From the NCBI GenBank assembly GCA_026413225.1, contig CM048552.1:49057001-49121000 (forward strand): a stretch of DNA of 64,000 nt, read 5' to 3'. The DNA comes from Otis tarda (taxonomy: Eukaryota; Chordata; Aves; Otidiformes; Otididae). Positions 38,291 to 48,904 of this stretch are shown here, one piece after another. A program made the translations under genes and the position numbers. Positions within the stretch are counted from its first letter, which is position 1. The number at the start of each line of letters is the position of its first letter. The notes beneath the pieces are model-generated. The model saw nothing but the letters and a program-made list of their open reading frames with translations, did no database searches and was not told the origin of the DNA.

Positions 38291-38859
38291 TTAGTCTTGT
38301 TTCCCATGGAAGCGGCAGGTTCACACTGAAAGCCTGAGAGTACTGGGGGTAGGAGCAAGTCAGGCTTTGTGACTCTCCATAGAGAGTTACATAGCTCTCC
38401 ACATGTACACACAGCAGTGGATCTTATCTAAGAAATTATATTTTATACTGGAAGTCGTATCTTAAGAACCTCTTGCTCACTGAAGTCAAGGTCTGGACCA
38501 CAAAACAAATCCTGGATCACGAGCAGGCATGTGCAACTCCAGGCAAGATCAGCAAGAGTTTATGTTCCTACACGAAAAAAAAAAAAGTTTGCACACAAAA
38601 GGAGTTCTCCACCTTAGGTACAACAAAACTGGCAATGTACTATAATAAAGCACTTGAGGGTTCTGGCAGTCACAAAGCAGAAACATAAATGTAGTCTTGG
38701 TTTTCTAACATAAGCACTTTAAAAACAGTTGTACTGTAACCGATAAAAGAGTTGTTAGCAGAGAGTGCCTTTGATTAAGAAGTCTTAGACCACATCAAAC
38801 TACCCTATTGTCTCATAACAACTACCTTCAGAAAACTCACAATATGGCCTATTCATGCC

Positions 38860-39250
38860 AAGTAAAACGCTCAACATGGCCAGCCGCTATCGCTGCCTTC
38901 CCTTTGTGATCTGGGACTGGGAAGAACAGCCTCAACAGAGGTCTCTCTCCTCTTAATGACTCACAGATGACTTTGCTGGCGTTTCTTTCGGTTCCTCCCC
39001 GAAGTTTACAAAGTGTTTAGGGTTCAATTATTGCTGAATCAGTGCATCTTCATTCAACAGGAAGAGAAATGCACTTCCATTAGCATCTTGCATGGAGGTT
39101 AATTAAAAGCAGCTCTTCAGCTGGTTGTGGCTTGTTTACCGCTTGTATTTTTGACACATATTGCCAGTGATATCTGAAAGCGGTGGTTCCGCTTGTTTAT
39201 TGAGGCACACAAGCATAGCTGGTAAAGGCAGTTCTGCATAGAAGTGTTTA
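38860..39250. promoter_or_regulatory. candidate enhancer: dense motif cluster
   Basis: Within 0.4 kb of sequence free of simple repeats lie an AP-1 site TGACTCA (38957-38963), a homeobox-type TTAATTAA (39099-39106), an E-box CAGCTG (39118-39123), a forkhead site TTGTTTAC (39132-39139) and a second forkhead-like TGTTTAT (39194-39200). The mix resembles developmental enhancers. Each motif alone is common; the call rests on density and on the unique character of the sequence. Confidence 0.25.
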
Positions 39251-39567
39251 AAACAAATATGCTTATGCTTGTGCATATGTGTGTGTGTACACCTGTATAT
39301 ATTCTGGGGCCTTATTCCTCCATGTCCCACAGTTCACTCAGTCATTCATATCAAGAACAATGTATTTAGCCATTTTTCCACAGTGGATGTGATCTCATTT
39401 CTAGAAGAGATCATAAAAACCTTGCTGCAAAGGAGCAGGCCCTGGTATTTTGATTTCACAGTCGTGGCACCTCAGTTACTTTCAGAAAGCCACCTCCAGC
39501 ATTGCTCTCAAATGAGACAGACTGGTCTAGAATACTCTCAAATACTCACTGTTAAAAGGTAAACCAG

Positions 39568-39589
39568 AAAAAAAAAAAAAAAAAAAAAA
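39568..39589 (+). repeat. poly(A) run of 22
   Basis: The longest homopolymer in the window, followed by GG and another A run. No retroposon body is recognised upstream. Confidence 0.9.
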
Positions 39590-41015
39590 GGAAAAAAATA
39601 TATTCACTGCATATCTTGCAAGGCTACACTCTGAGGTTTTGTCACTAACATCAAGCTGCTACAGTGCTGTGGTAGCTTTTTTCAGATGTCCTGCATGGGA
39701 AACAAAACCCCTGTTGATGTAGTTCCTCCACTGCCTTCTATCTGGTTTTACATTTTCCTTTATTGCAATTAGATTTTTGAAAATGTCTGCTGAAACTCCG
39801 ATTACAACTGCAGTAAACATGAAAGACTTCTGCATTTAAATTGCTCACAAAACACTGATTTTGGTTTGGTTTGGTTTTTAATATGAAAACAACAAACATT
39901 CCACAGCCCGTTACACATACCTTAAATAAAGTTCAGAGTGGAGAAAGACCCTGATCGCCAACGCTATTTAATTCCCTTCAAGTAGCCAACTCACAGAACT
40001 ACAGATGCAGATAAAGAAAGGCTACAGATATTCCACAAAAATGTTTAAAACAAACGCTTGGTCAGGCCACTGGTCTAGCTTCAGTAATTCATATCATAGA
40101 GTTAAAGGCTACTGTTCGTTGTGTCTCCAGAGTGCTGGTTTTACGAAGAGAAGAGTGGTGAAGATTACTCAACGTGCAGACCCTCCCTTCAAAGATATTG
40201 CTACTGATTTTGGCCTCAAGAGGGGCTGATCAGCCCGTTTGAAAGTGGGGAAAGTCTATGACCATACAAGCTCATATGATAGAAGGTATGCCGAGAATCA
40301 AGGGAGTGGTTTCAAGAACGAAACGGAAAAAGATCAAAAGCACACCACTTGGTTTTGTCCTCAGTTGAGGCTCGACTTAGACACTGCTAACAAAGAACCT
40401 CTTTGATCTAGAATCTTTTATTACTGCAGCAAATAAATGCAAGGAACAAAATATTCACCTTAATTATTTTTCTCTCTTCCTCTCCCCTGCCCCAGGAAAG
40501 TGAACAATTCAGAGCCTGGTGTAGGTTTTGGGAATGTAACTCTGAACTGTGTTTCAAAGTTCCTTTTTATCCGCATTTCTATCAAGCAGCCACAAAAGCT
40601 AAAGATTGTTAAAAAAACTTGGGTTTGGGCTCATGCTAAAATGAAAGACTAATTCTCTAGAAAGCTCTGAGGCAAAGTAAACTGTGCCAAGGGTAATTTC
40701 ACATCCTTGCTGATTGTCTTTTTTCTCCGGTGCAGTCATTCATTTGCTCTGTCACATGTCTCAAATTATAAGAACATTATAAAGAACATTTATCAGAAGG
40801 CTTCTGGCCCATGGCTGTCAATGACTATGTGGGTTTCTCTGGAAAATTTTTTTTCTCTGTTCCCAAACATGTATCATCTATTTATATTTTTAAAGAGGAA
40901 CTGAGGTGTTATTCCTGTAATTGCAGAGATTATCATTGTGTCATTCACACTTACTTTTTAATTGGAGCAACTGAGAATTGGTTTAGTCAGACAAGGCTAA
41001 TGTGATCATTTAAGG

Positions 41016-41055
41016 AAAAGATAGCTTTTCCTGAAGGAAAAGGAAACTATCTTTT
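41016..41055. repeat. imperfect hairpin of 16 base pairs
   Basis: AAAAGATAGCTTTTCC pairs with GGAAAAG and CTATCTTTT around a TGAA loop, interrupted by a 4-base GAAA bulge on the right arm. Too short for a microRNA precursor; it could be a dimeric binding site or chance. Confidence 0.7.
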
Positions 41056-41712
41056 TCTACTTGTCAAAACTTTTGCCAAGGGTGGCTATAACTGGCTAGC
41101 AAGTCTAAATAGGAGCCATCTGATTTTCCAGGGGTTTGAGCAACACAAACTCGCATTCGAGGCTTTGACTGGAATAGGGCTGAGGCAAGTGCTCTACTCC
41201 ACCCACTTTATAAGTTCTTATGATTTCTTAGTCATTTTTTCCAGTATAGCTTCAACTGCAGGTCAAAATTTATCCTTTTCTAGTTTCAGAAATTCCAATA
41301 AATTGTATCTGGATCCTTTAGCTTCGGTGAGACAGAAGACAGCTTGCTCATGAAAACAGAGTAAGAGCAGATGCATGATGCTTCCACTAGGACCATGAAA
41401 TCATTATACTTTACACTGCATAAAGGGGGAAATAAAACAGTTTTTAAAGTAATGCTAGAAAGACTTTCTTGCAGTATTAGGAATGAGCTGTGTAATAATC
41501 CATAGAGGGACTTGATTTTTAAGTTTGAACATTTTAAATAAGCCCCAATTGTTTTCCAGATTTGTGACTTTTTGCAACCTTGTGTCCAGACTTTACTCCT
41601 TATTTACTCCCCTGATGACTTTTTTTCTATGATAGGTGTCCAGATGCCACTTTATTAAGTCTGATCTTTTCAAGATTAAAACTGCTGGCCTGAAGACTCT
41701 CATAAACTGGGT

Positions 41713-42120
41713 CATAGAATCATAGAATCATAGAATGGTTAGGGTTGGAAGGGGCCTTCAAAGGTCATCTAGTCCAACCCCCCTACAAGAAGCAGGGACA
41801 TCTTTAAATAGATCAGGTTGCTCAGAGCCTCATCCAACCTGGCCTTGAACGTTTCCAGGGATGGGGCATCTACCACCTCTCTGGGCAACCTGTTCCAGTC
41901 TTCTACCACCCTCACTGTAAAAATTTTTTTCCTAACGTCTAATCTAAATCTACCTCCCTCTATTTTGAAACCGTTACCCCTAGTCCTGTCACAACAGGTC
42001 CTACTGAACAGCTTCTCCCCGCCCTTCCTGGAGGCCCCCTTGAGGTACTGGAAGGCCGCAGCAAGGTCTCCCCGGAGCCTCCTTTTCTCCAGGCTGAACA
42101 GCCTGTCCTCATAGAGGAGG
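41713..42120 (-). mobile_element. CR1 LINE 3' fragment, youngest copy, minus strand
   Basis: Three perfect CATAGAAT octamers (41713-41736), the reverse complement of the CR1 tail, are followed by 'GGTTAGGGTTGGAAGGGG' and the full CR1 3' sequence through to 'GGCTGAACAGCCTGTCC'. The coding part is undamaged, and the wording is close to an unbroken CR1 consensus, so this is the most recent CR1 insertion here. It is heavily 5'-truncated (about 0.4 kb). The copy at 20.5 kb is an older relative. Confidence 0.96.
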
Positions 42121-42347
42121 ACTTTTGAGGGATGATCCTTGGTATCACGTGATCTCATATTCAGATACAAATGAAGTAGCAAATAGGCAAAGGAATTAAA
42201 GCCTTTTAGTTTCTTAGATGTAACAGCAGAATATATGACTAGTTTTACTACATCTACTTTAGCGTTCAAATCATCTGCTGCCATTGTAGGAGCACAGCTG
42301 GCAGAGCAGCTCCATCCTAAAGCAGAGAACAAGATAATGGAGCACAT
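41769..42347 (-). CDS. 192-codon frame: unique 5' part joined to CR1 ORF2 C-terminus
   Basis: Starts at ATG (42347). The first 76 or so residues come from non-repeat DNA (MCSIILFSALGWSCSASC...). The rest, from about [15 protein letters not shown], is the intact C-terminal end of CR1 ORF2, through FRLDVRKKIFTVRVVEDWNRLP to the natural stop, with no frameshift. This C-terminal region lies beyond the polymerase active site and has no known activity alone. The fusion is in frame by the position of insertion. It is probably untranslated; an exonised CR1 tail is the alternative. Confidence 0.35.
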   Translation of the reverse strand: MCSIILFSALGWSCSASCAPTMAADDLNAKVDVVKLVIYSAVTSKKLKGFNSFAYLLLHLYLNMRSRDTKDHPSKVLLYEDRLFSLEKRRLRGDLAAAFQYLKGASRKGGEKLFSRTCCDRTRGNGFKIEGGRFRLDVRKKIFTVRVVEDWNRLPREVVDAPSLETFKARLDEALSNLIYLKMSLLLVGGLD

Positions 42348-43590
42348 CAGAGAGCAGCCAGCCAGGAACTTCCTTTTTTACAGCCATGACTGAAGGGGGA
42401 AAGGCTTGACAATTACTTGGTTCTGATTCGCTCCATATTGGTCCAGACACTGTAGTACTCAATGAAACCACATTTTTTTTCTTGTTCTGGTTCTGTAAGC
42501 CACAGACTCCCTCTGTAAATGCCAAACAGTAACTGTGATGTAACTAATAAAGTTTGAGTCCATACTTTCTGTGCTGTTTATATAGTGGATTTTTGAATAA
42601 ACTTAATTTAAAAGAAAGCCCCATGGATTGATCTTGGCAGTCAATCACAGGCTGTGAGCAAGAAGGGAGCTTCTACTTCATATTTCTTTAGATTAGTTGC
42701 TGAATCCTATTTACTAACAGCAATTCAGCTACTCTCCTCAGTGTTATGAGGCAGATCTTTCTGAAGAAAATTGCTTTGTACAAATTTTTGGGGAAAATGT
42801 GCTTCTTCTCCTCATTATGATCTTGAGAGACTCACTGTACATAAGAGAAAACCTAAAGTCTCTCCAGAGTTGCTGGAAAGCATGTACATTTTCCTCTACA
42901 TGCAGTATAATATTCAATTATATTAACACACGGGATTCTTTGTGGAAGTCATTTCCATGAAGGACTCTGAATAAAGAGGAAGGAAGCATAAGGAACTTGG
43001 AGCAAGTTTTACTCAGTCAGATTTGAGTTTCGGCTTGCAGATTTTTGTGCTGTTCCAAACTGAGTTTGATGGCATCACTAATATGTAGCATAACAGGAGA
43101 CAGAGACCAGCTGTGCTTTGAGAGTTAATCTCATAAACTACTTCCAGAGAAGGTCACATTCAGAACCCTGAGGGCTTCCAATCTGTTCAGACTTGAAAGG
43201 TATGTCAAGGAGGAATTGATTTTAAACCATCCAATTTTAACATGCAGTTGGGCCCCAGCACTGCAAATCCCCCATGCACACAGCAAGACACCAGTACACG
43301 GAGCATGTTTAGAAGCAGGCTCCCTCTCTCTCAAATTCTGCATGTCCAGGAGAATATATGGAATAACCAGAGATCCAAAAAATGTAGTAATTTATTTGAC
43401 AGAGTACCTCCTATGACCTTTAAGATAAAAAGGTGCATTTCCTCTCACAAAAGCCCTACTCCTTGCAGTATGGGTACCAGACTCTGCTCTGATCTGTTAA
43501 CTCCCATGCTCTACTGCTGGCTTTGAGCAAAAAGCCCCTAAATCTGCCAGGCAAAAGTTCACTTATCCTCCAAATACTTGTCAAAAAAAA
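42121..43590. other. unique non-coding stretch
   Basis: No gene or repeat recognised beyond the 5' part of the fused frame described above. Frames are all under 95 codons and have no motif. Confidence 0.55.
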
Positions 43591-43780
43591 GGGAGGGGAG
43601 GGAAGGGAAGGTGTGGGAAGGGAAGGTGCGGGAAGGGAAGGTGTGGGAAGGTGTGGGAAGGTGTGGGAAGGGAAGGTGTGAGAAGGGAAAGTGTGGGAAG
43701 GGAAGGTGTGGGAAGGTGTGGGAAGGTGTGGGAAGGTGTGGGAAGGGAAGGTGTGGGAAGGGAAGGGAAGGGAAGGGAAG
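43591..43780 (+). repeat. G-rich composite minisatellite (GGAAG / GTGTGGGAAG)
   Basis: About 190 bases built from a 10-base unit GTGTGGGAAG (twelve copies, with single variants GTGCGGGAAG, GTGTGAGAAG and one with AGTGTG) and a 5-base unit GGAAG. The units alternate as 15-mers (5+10) and runs of bare 10-mers, giving a visible higher-order order. Both ends are pure GGGAAG repeats. The plus strand is nearly free of C and carries dozens of GGG runs, so it could form G-quadruplexes. It creates a spurious Gly/Lys/Arg/Glu-rich frame (43578-43796). Confidence 0.95.
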
Positions 43781-46700
43781 TGAAATTAAAAGTTAATTAT
43801 AACTTGGACACTATAATATAAAAGAATAGCTGTCAATCTGAGATTTAGGTTAATTTTATTCAATACAGACATATGTAGAAATTCAAGGAGGTATCACCCA
43901 GCCCCCTTTTTTGCTCACTTTCAGATGCCTTACAATTTTAATAACGGTTGCTTCATAATGGAGGTAAAATATCCAAAGATATTCAGTAAAGTTCATTCTT
44001 TCTAAGGCTGTGAGGTGCTTCTTATTAACAGTCAGTCCATCTCATTTGAGCCAAAGGAAAACTACTAGTAATAAGATGTTTCTATGTGAGTCAAGAGGGG
44101 ACACTGTTTCATAAGAACTGAAAAAAATCGGAGCTCCATCACAGACCATGGAACACGATCAGGGAACCGTCCCAGCAGAAAAGTCCCCTGCTCTCAATGA
44201 GTATTCATATATTGTGTTATAGGAATAGGTCTGCATGTCTGACTCTGGCCTTCTGGTCTTGTGCAGTATTCAAATGCCTGCAGTGGATTTTTGTACTACA
44301 ACTTTTCAAGGAGACGGCAGATGTTCATTTTGCAGACTAAGATTGATAGAAGTGCAGATGAGAGGAATCAATCCTTATTCAATGGATATTCAGTTGGCAT
44401 CTTGGTTCAGGTATTGCAGCAATTTAAAAAGAGAGTAACCTCATTTTCTTCCACTCTTGAATATCACTGAAGATGCTTAAGATTGAATAATGACTACAGG
44501 TTACATCTGGGTGTTCCATGTCTGGGTTACTAGAAATTAAAGATGGTAACATTGCACTATTTAAGATTTATTGACCCTGCAGATAATCTCAGGGAACTTT
44601 GCTTACCTGAAGGTAATAGTATGGTACAATCAGTGAGTGCAAAATTCACACTTTGCAAAGAACTCACACACAAAAAAAATATTCTATTTGGTTTCAGTTA
44701 AACTTTTATTGTAGGTCAATTTTTAAATTAGAGTTCCCAGCTGGCATCACTCCAAGTTTATATCCACAAAGAGCTCAATGTTTTCACAACATTTCCAAGA
44801 GTCTTCACTTCCACCTATTTACAGAACTTGTCTCTCTCCATATGTCAAAGCTACGTTAGAAAGGTGAAACGGCAGATTCCTTTGTCTGTAAGCGATAGGA
44901 TAAAAAATTGAAGAATCACAATGAACCCAGAGGATTGATTCCTCTTTCCTGTGTTGTCTCCAAAACAGAACAAGAAACTGCACACAGAGACTTTGAAAGT
45001 TTTGTCTTATACATCATTTCTTTTTGTAGAGATCAAGATACCTCGCTCACAAGTTACACAATAGGAACTAGATGGTTATTTACAGTGCTAAGAGGAGAGG
45101 ACTTTCATTTCATCTAACTTCCATTATCTGTAAGTTAAGCAGTTGATGTAATCAGCTATGTGTGCAACCTCTCTGTCTCTAAAGGCAGTTATAGAAAGTG
45201 ATTCACCCTGTTAATCATACAGACCTATATTAAGAAGAATCCATTACCATGTGGTTATGCAGTTCTTTCCACAGACGATGGAAGAAGCCTGGATGGCTTG
45301 CTGATGCTGGATACCTAGTCTGCATAAATCAAATCTCTAAGTACTGGAAACCCTTTAAAATCTGTCCTTTGTACCATCTGGCCATCCAAGCCACACTGCA
45401 GTGCTAAGCTGTGAGGAATATTTGTTATTTCAATATCAATACCTTGCAGCCAGGTCCCCCTTCCATCTAAATTTCTTAAACCATCTTAAACTTTAGAGAT
45501 ATTGTAATCTTTGATTGTTGGCCTTAATGGCAACACATGATTTTGACTTTTCCTCTGTTTCCATAAAAAAGGCGTGTTGAAAATGTTACCAGTTCACTCA
45601 ATTAACTTAAGCTGAGGCAGTCACCTCTTGTTGACAAATCCAAGATGAAGTACCAGTTGGGACTAGCCCTGGGACTAGCATGAAGCTCTTCCATTGCACT
45701 GTGCCCTAATCACCAGGCAGCTGTGTGTGTGTGGGCTCTCTCTGCTCCTCTCTTTCACACTTGATCAGGAATTCTATCCTGAACCTAGAAGAGACCTTCT
45801 CAATAAATTTTGTTCAAATGACACATTCCTTTGGAAAGAGTCGGTGTCAGCAAACAGATATTTTCTGACCAAAAAAAAAAAAAATCAAAACAACTGGTTT
45901 GTCAAAGATGTTTTCTCACAGCTCTATTAGGGCAAGGCAACCTCATGCCACTTTTCAGATTACCTGGGTACGCTATTAGGAGTTTCACTTGATATATCAG
46001 CCCACATTCCAATGGATCCCATCATGAACTCCTTACAATGAACTCCTTTTGGGATCCCTAAGCGTAGGATTTGAAATTAAGAACTGCCAGCTTTCATGAT
46101 ATTAATTTAAATATTTAATACTTTATGGTCTCTGTGAAGCCTCAGCCCTGTGAGTTTAATATGTAAGTTCTTCGAGGTATCACCTAAGAACTACATCCTA
46201 TTTCTTAAGGTAATTTTGGACATGTTGCTGAAGAAAATAAAAAGTATAAATTATCACTCATCATCACTCTGAAAGCATAGAAACCAGAAGGTAAGCATGA
46301 ACTTTACCTATATCTTTCAATTTTTTTTTCTTCTTATTGCAGTCTCTTAGGGGTTTTGACCACAAAAATTTGCAATTTTGTGTGTTTTTTTAAGAAGATT
46401 TTTAACAAAGGCCTTTGGGTACATTTTGTTCATAATAGAGACCACAGAGCCTTTCACAATGTTTATGAAATCTAGACAAGAAAGTTAGAGGCAGATGTCA
46501 TTCAGTTCTCTGTTCTACTTCTCTTATTCAATCAGAAAGCACTTCACCCTTCCACTTCTTCTGTCGTAACCCCTTGTGTCTTTAAACCTATCTGTATTAA
46601 TCCAACAGTGGATAGGACGCCAAGTCTAAGGAGGAGCAGCTCTACATAAGTACCAGTCTACATCTAGCCATATTCAAATATGTCTGACAGTGTATTACCA

Positions 46701-48586
46701 ACTTTCTCATCCCAGCTACTGTCAGCTTGTCTGAGACAGCAGAGAGTTACTGCTTAGGGGTGCATGGAAATACTTCTGTAACATAATTCCGTATCTATTT
46801 TTGCTATGGAAATTCCAACAGCATTGCTGTCATTCCTCTATACTGAGTCTGCACATACAGTGCTGGTTTGACTTTCCTATGAGAAGACCAGATTCCTAAA
46901 TCTGAAACTCAGCAACTTACTTTTTTCCCCCTTTTGATCTTCTTTCTTGTCCATAGTACATACTTACTATTTTCCTTTCCTGGGCACTTGTCTGATATTG
47001 TGATAAACACAGAGCAGCATTTAATTAATATATCAGTTAATATAATCACGGAAATTATATAAAGAATGCTTTCTTATTGTCTTGGTGTTACAAACTTCAC
47101 AATAAGTGTGAGAAGGTCGCACTGGGCAGATGAAAGAGAGTTCAGTGGAACAGCCTAATTGCAATTTGCTTACACAGTGCCAGAAAATACTTACTATGAA
47201 TATGTGGTCATTGGGCTTGAGACAGGCACATGTGACACCTAATCAGAATTTCCTGGATGCTTGAGCCCTTTTTTCCTCCAATCCACAGAGATGCTCTAGA
47301 AACCAGAGCTATAATGTGCAGTCAAAGGGTTCATAGATTATAATGCATGACTTGGTTTCTTAGGATCAAAAGGTAGAGGAAAGTACCAGGAAAAAAAATA
47401 AGGTTACCAACTTTAAATAAGTAGTTAGGAAAAACAGGGGCAAATAACACTTCATTGTCACTGTATTAAGCAGGCCAGTGTTTGTCCAGATGCTTTCTGT
47501 TGGCTGTTCCTTATTGGCTACTGTCAAATTGTGCTAAAAGCACTTTTCTGCTATGACTTTTTTTTTTTTACTTTCAAGCTAGAATAGGGATATATGGTGT
47601 CCATTCTCTGTTGAGCTGGACTGAGATCAGATGGACCGAGATCAGTCGCCAGGCATTAAAAGCAGTAGCACTGAAGAAGCTGGGAGAAAGGTCCTATCCA
47701 CTTTTAGCTTTGAAAATATGTTTTTGGAGCCAATGCTTTTAGCACTAGGAATTCTCATATGAGCCTCCTAGAAAGCTCCCAAAGTTCAGGATGGTCAAGC
47801 TCCATGCAGAAATGAAAGCAAGTTACAGAACAGTAGAGTAGCACTGCGCTTGAATATGTCTCAGACCATGGTGTTTGCCTTGAATAGGTTTTCAAAGTGG
47901 AAGGGCAGAAAAAAAAAATTTAAAAAAAATTGTTCTTATTCTTCTTATTATTTATGAAGTTTTCCCAAGCTTTTAATATTGTTTTACTAAAATGCCTTTC
48001 ATATCCACTTCCCCTCTTCATTCTGTATTTTGGGAATGCTTGTCAACTGCTTTACATAGTTCACAGGAAGACTCACGGAAAAAACCAGCTGTGGGAATGG
48101 GGTCCCCTTTCATAAGTTTGGGGAATTTGCCCATCTCTTGCCAAGACCCTCATTGTCTTACTGTGTTACTGAAAACTTAAAGTATCGCATTAAGGACAAA
48201 ATTCTGACATTCCTGCCCTCCTAAATACCACAGAGAAGTTAACGGGAAGAAGAAAATTATAGCCCTGGACAAAGAAAAACAAAACAAGCTTATTCCAGCA
48301 TCCCCAGAGTATCTGATGGATAAAAAGAGCAAAGGTTGTCTTAGCAAGGCTGGTGGAGGGGAAAAGAGGGACCAAGTGTAGTCAGCTCAGCTGGGTGAGC
48401 ACCATGTAAAGGAATAACATGAAACAGACAAGGAGAAGGAGCTAGGGAATACGCTCCTGCCATCTTACACAAGGCAATAGTCCAACATTAGCCAGAGGAT
48501 CCCCTGCAGTGTGCTGCTACAGGCACCCTGCAGCTCTGCGGAGACATCCTACACCTCACCCCTCCATCCCCTGCTACCCTTTGCAG
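43781..48586. other. unique non-coding stretch
   Basis: No gene or known repeat. Small items: an inverted pair GGATCCC/GGGATCC (about 46015-46060) enclosing a direct repeat of ATGAACTCCTT, and a 13-base direct repeat (GGACTGAGATCAG, GGACCGAGATCAG) at 47618-47645. A short TG run lies near 45722. Confidence 0.5.
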
Positions 48587-48904
48587 TCTGTTTCTAATGC
48601 AGCTGAGATACCCCGCAAATTGGATTGCAAAAAGCACTGGACTGCTCTGTGCGTGGGCTGGGAGGTGACGGCACACCGGCACCCAGAGCTCAGCTTCGTG
48701 GCTCCAGATATTGCATGCACAGAGCATGGTGCAAGCGCAGGATTCAGACACCGAAATCCCCATTGCAGAACAAACAGAACTGAGAAACTCAGTAACCACA
48801 TCGCTTCTGAACTCGTCAGCAGGGTTTATATAACGATGAGCCAACAGCTCTTTCCCTTCAAGTACTGCCTCAGTTTACGTGGCATAGTAGCAATCTGGCT
48901 TTGA
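48587..48904 (+). CDS. candidate terminal exon, 105 codons, unknown product
   Basis: Preceded by one of the best acceptor-like sites in the window, a 30-base pyrimidine tract ending CTGCTACCCTTTGCAG. The frame then runs open from SVSNAAEIPRKLDCKK to a TGA at 48904. The peptide is mixed in composition and has no recognised domain. The complementary strand is also open over most of the region (48844 to 48488, 118 codons, MAHRYINPADEF...), so at most one of the two can be meaningful. There is no AATAAA close downstream and no upstream partner exon. A TATATAA at 48827-48833 lies inside the frame and is not taken as a promoter. Confidence 0.2.
   Translation, partial: SVSNAAEIPRKLDCKKHWTALCVGWEVTAHRHPELSFVAPDIACTEHGASAGFRHRNPHCRTNRTEKLSNHIASELVSRVYITMSQQLFPFKYCLSLRGIVAIWL

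Larger units (their letters stand above)
35117..41712. other. 6.6 kb of unique sequence with GC patches
   Basis: No gene recognised. Separately listed items lie inside: a CpG-bearing patch (35900-36240), a 139-codon frame (36355-36774), a CT-rich tract (37140-37255), a T/A palindrome (38264-38290), a motif cluster (38860-39250), an A run (39568-39589) and a hairpin (41016-41055). Confidence 0.5.

Noticed and set aside
41818..42114. 98-codon plus-strand frame
   Set aside because: Antisense shadow of the minus-strand CR1 coding end.
43578..43796. 72-codon Gly/Lys/Arg/Glu-rich frame
   Set aside because: Produced entirely by the GGAAG/GTGTGGGAAG minisatellite.
48827..48833. TATATAA as a promoter
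   Set aside because: Lies inside open frames with no initiator or CpG context; such AT words are frequent in this window.
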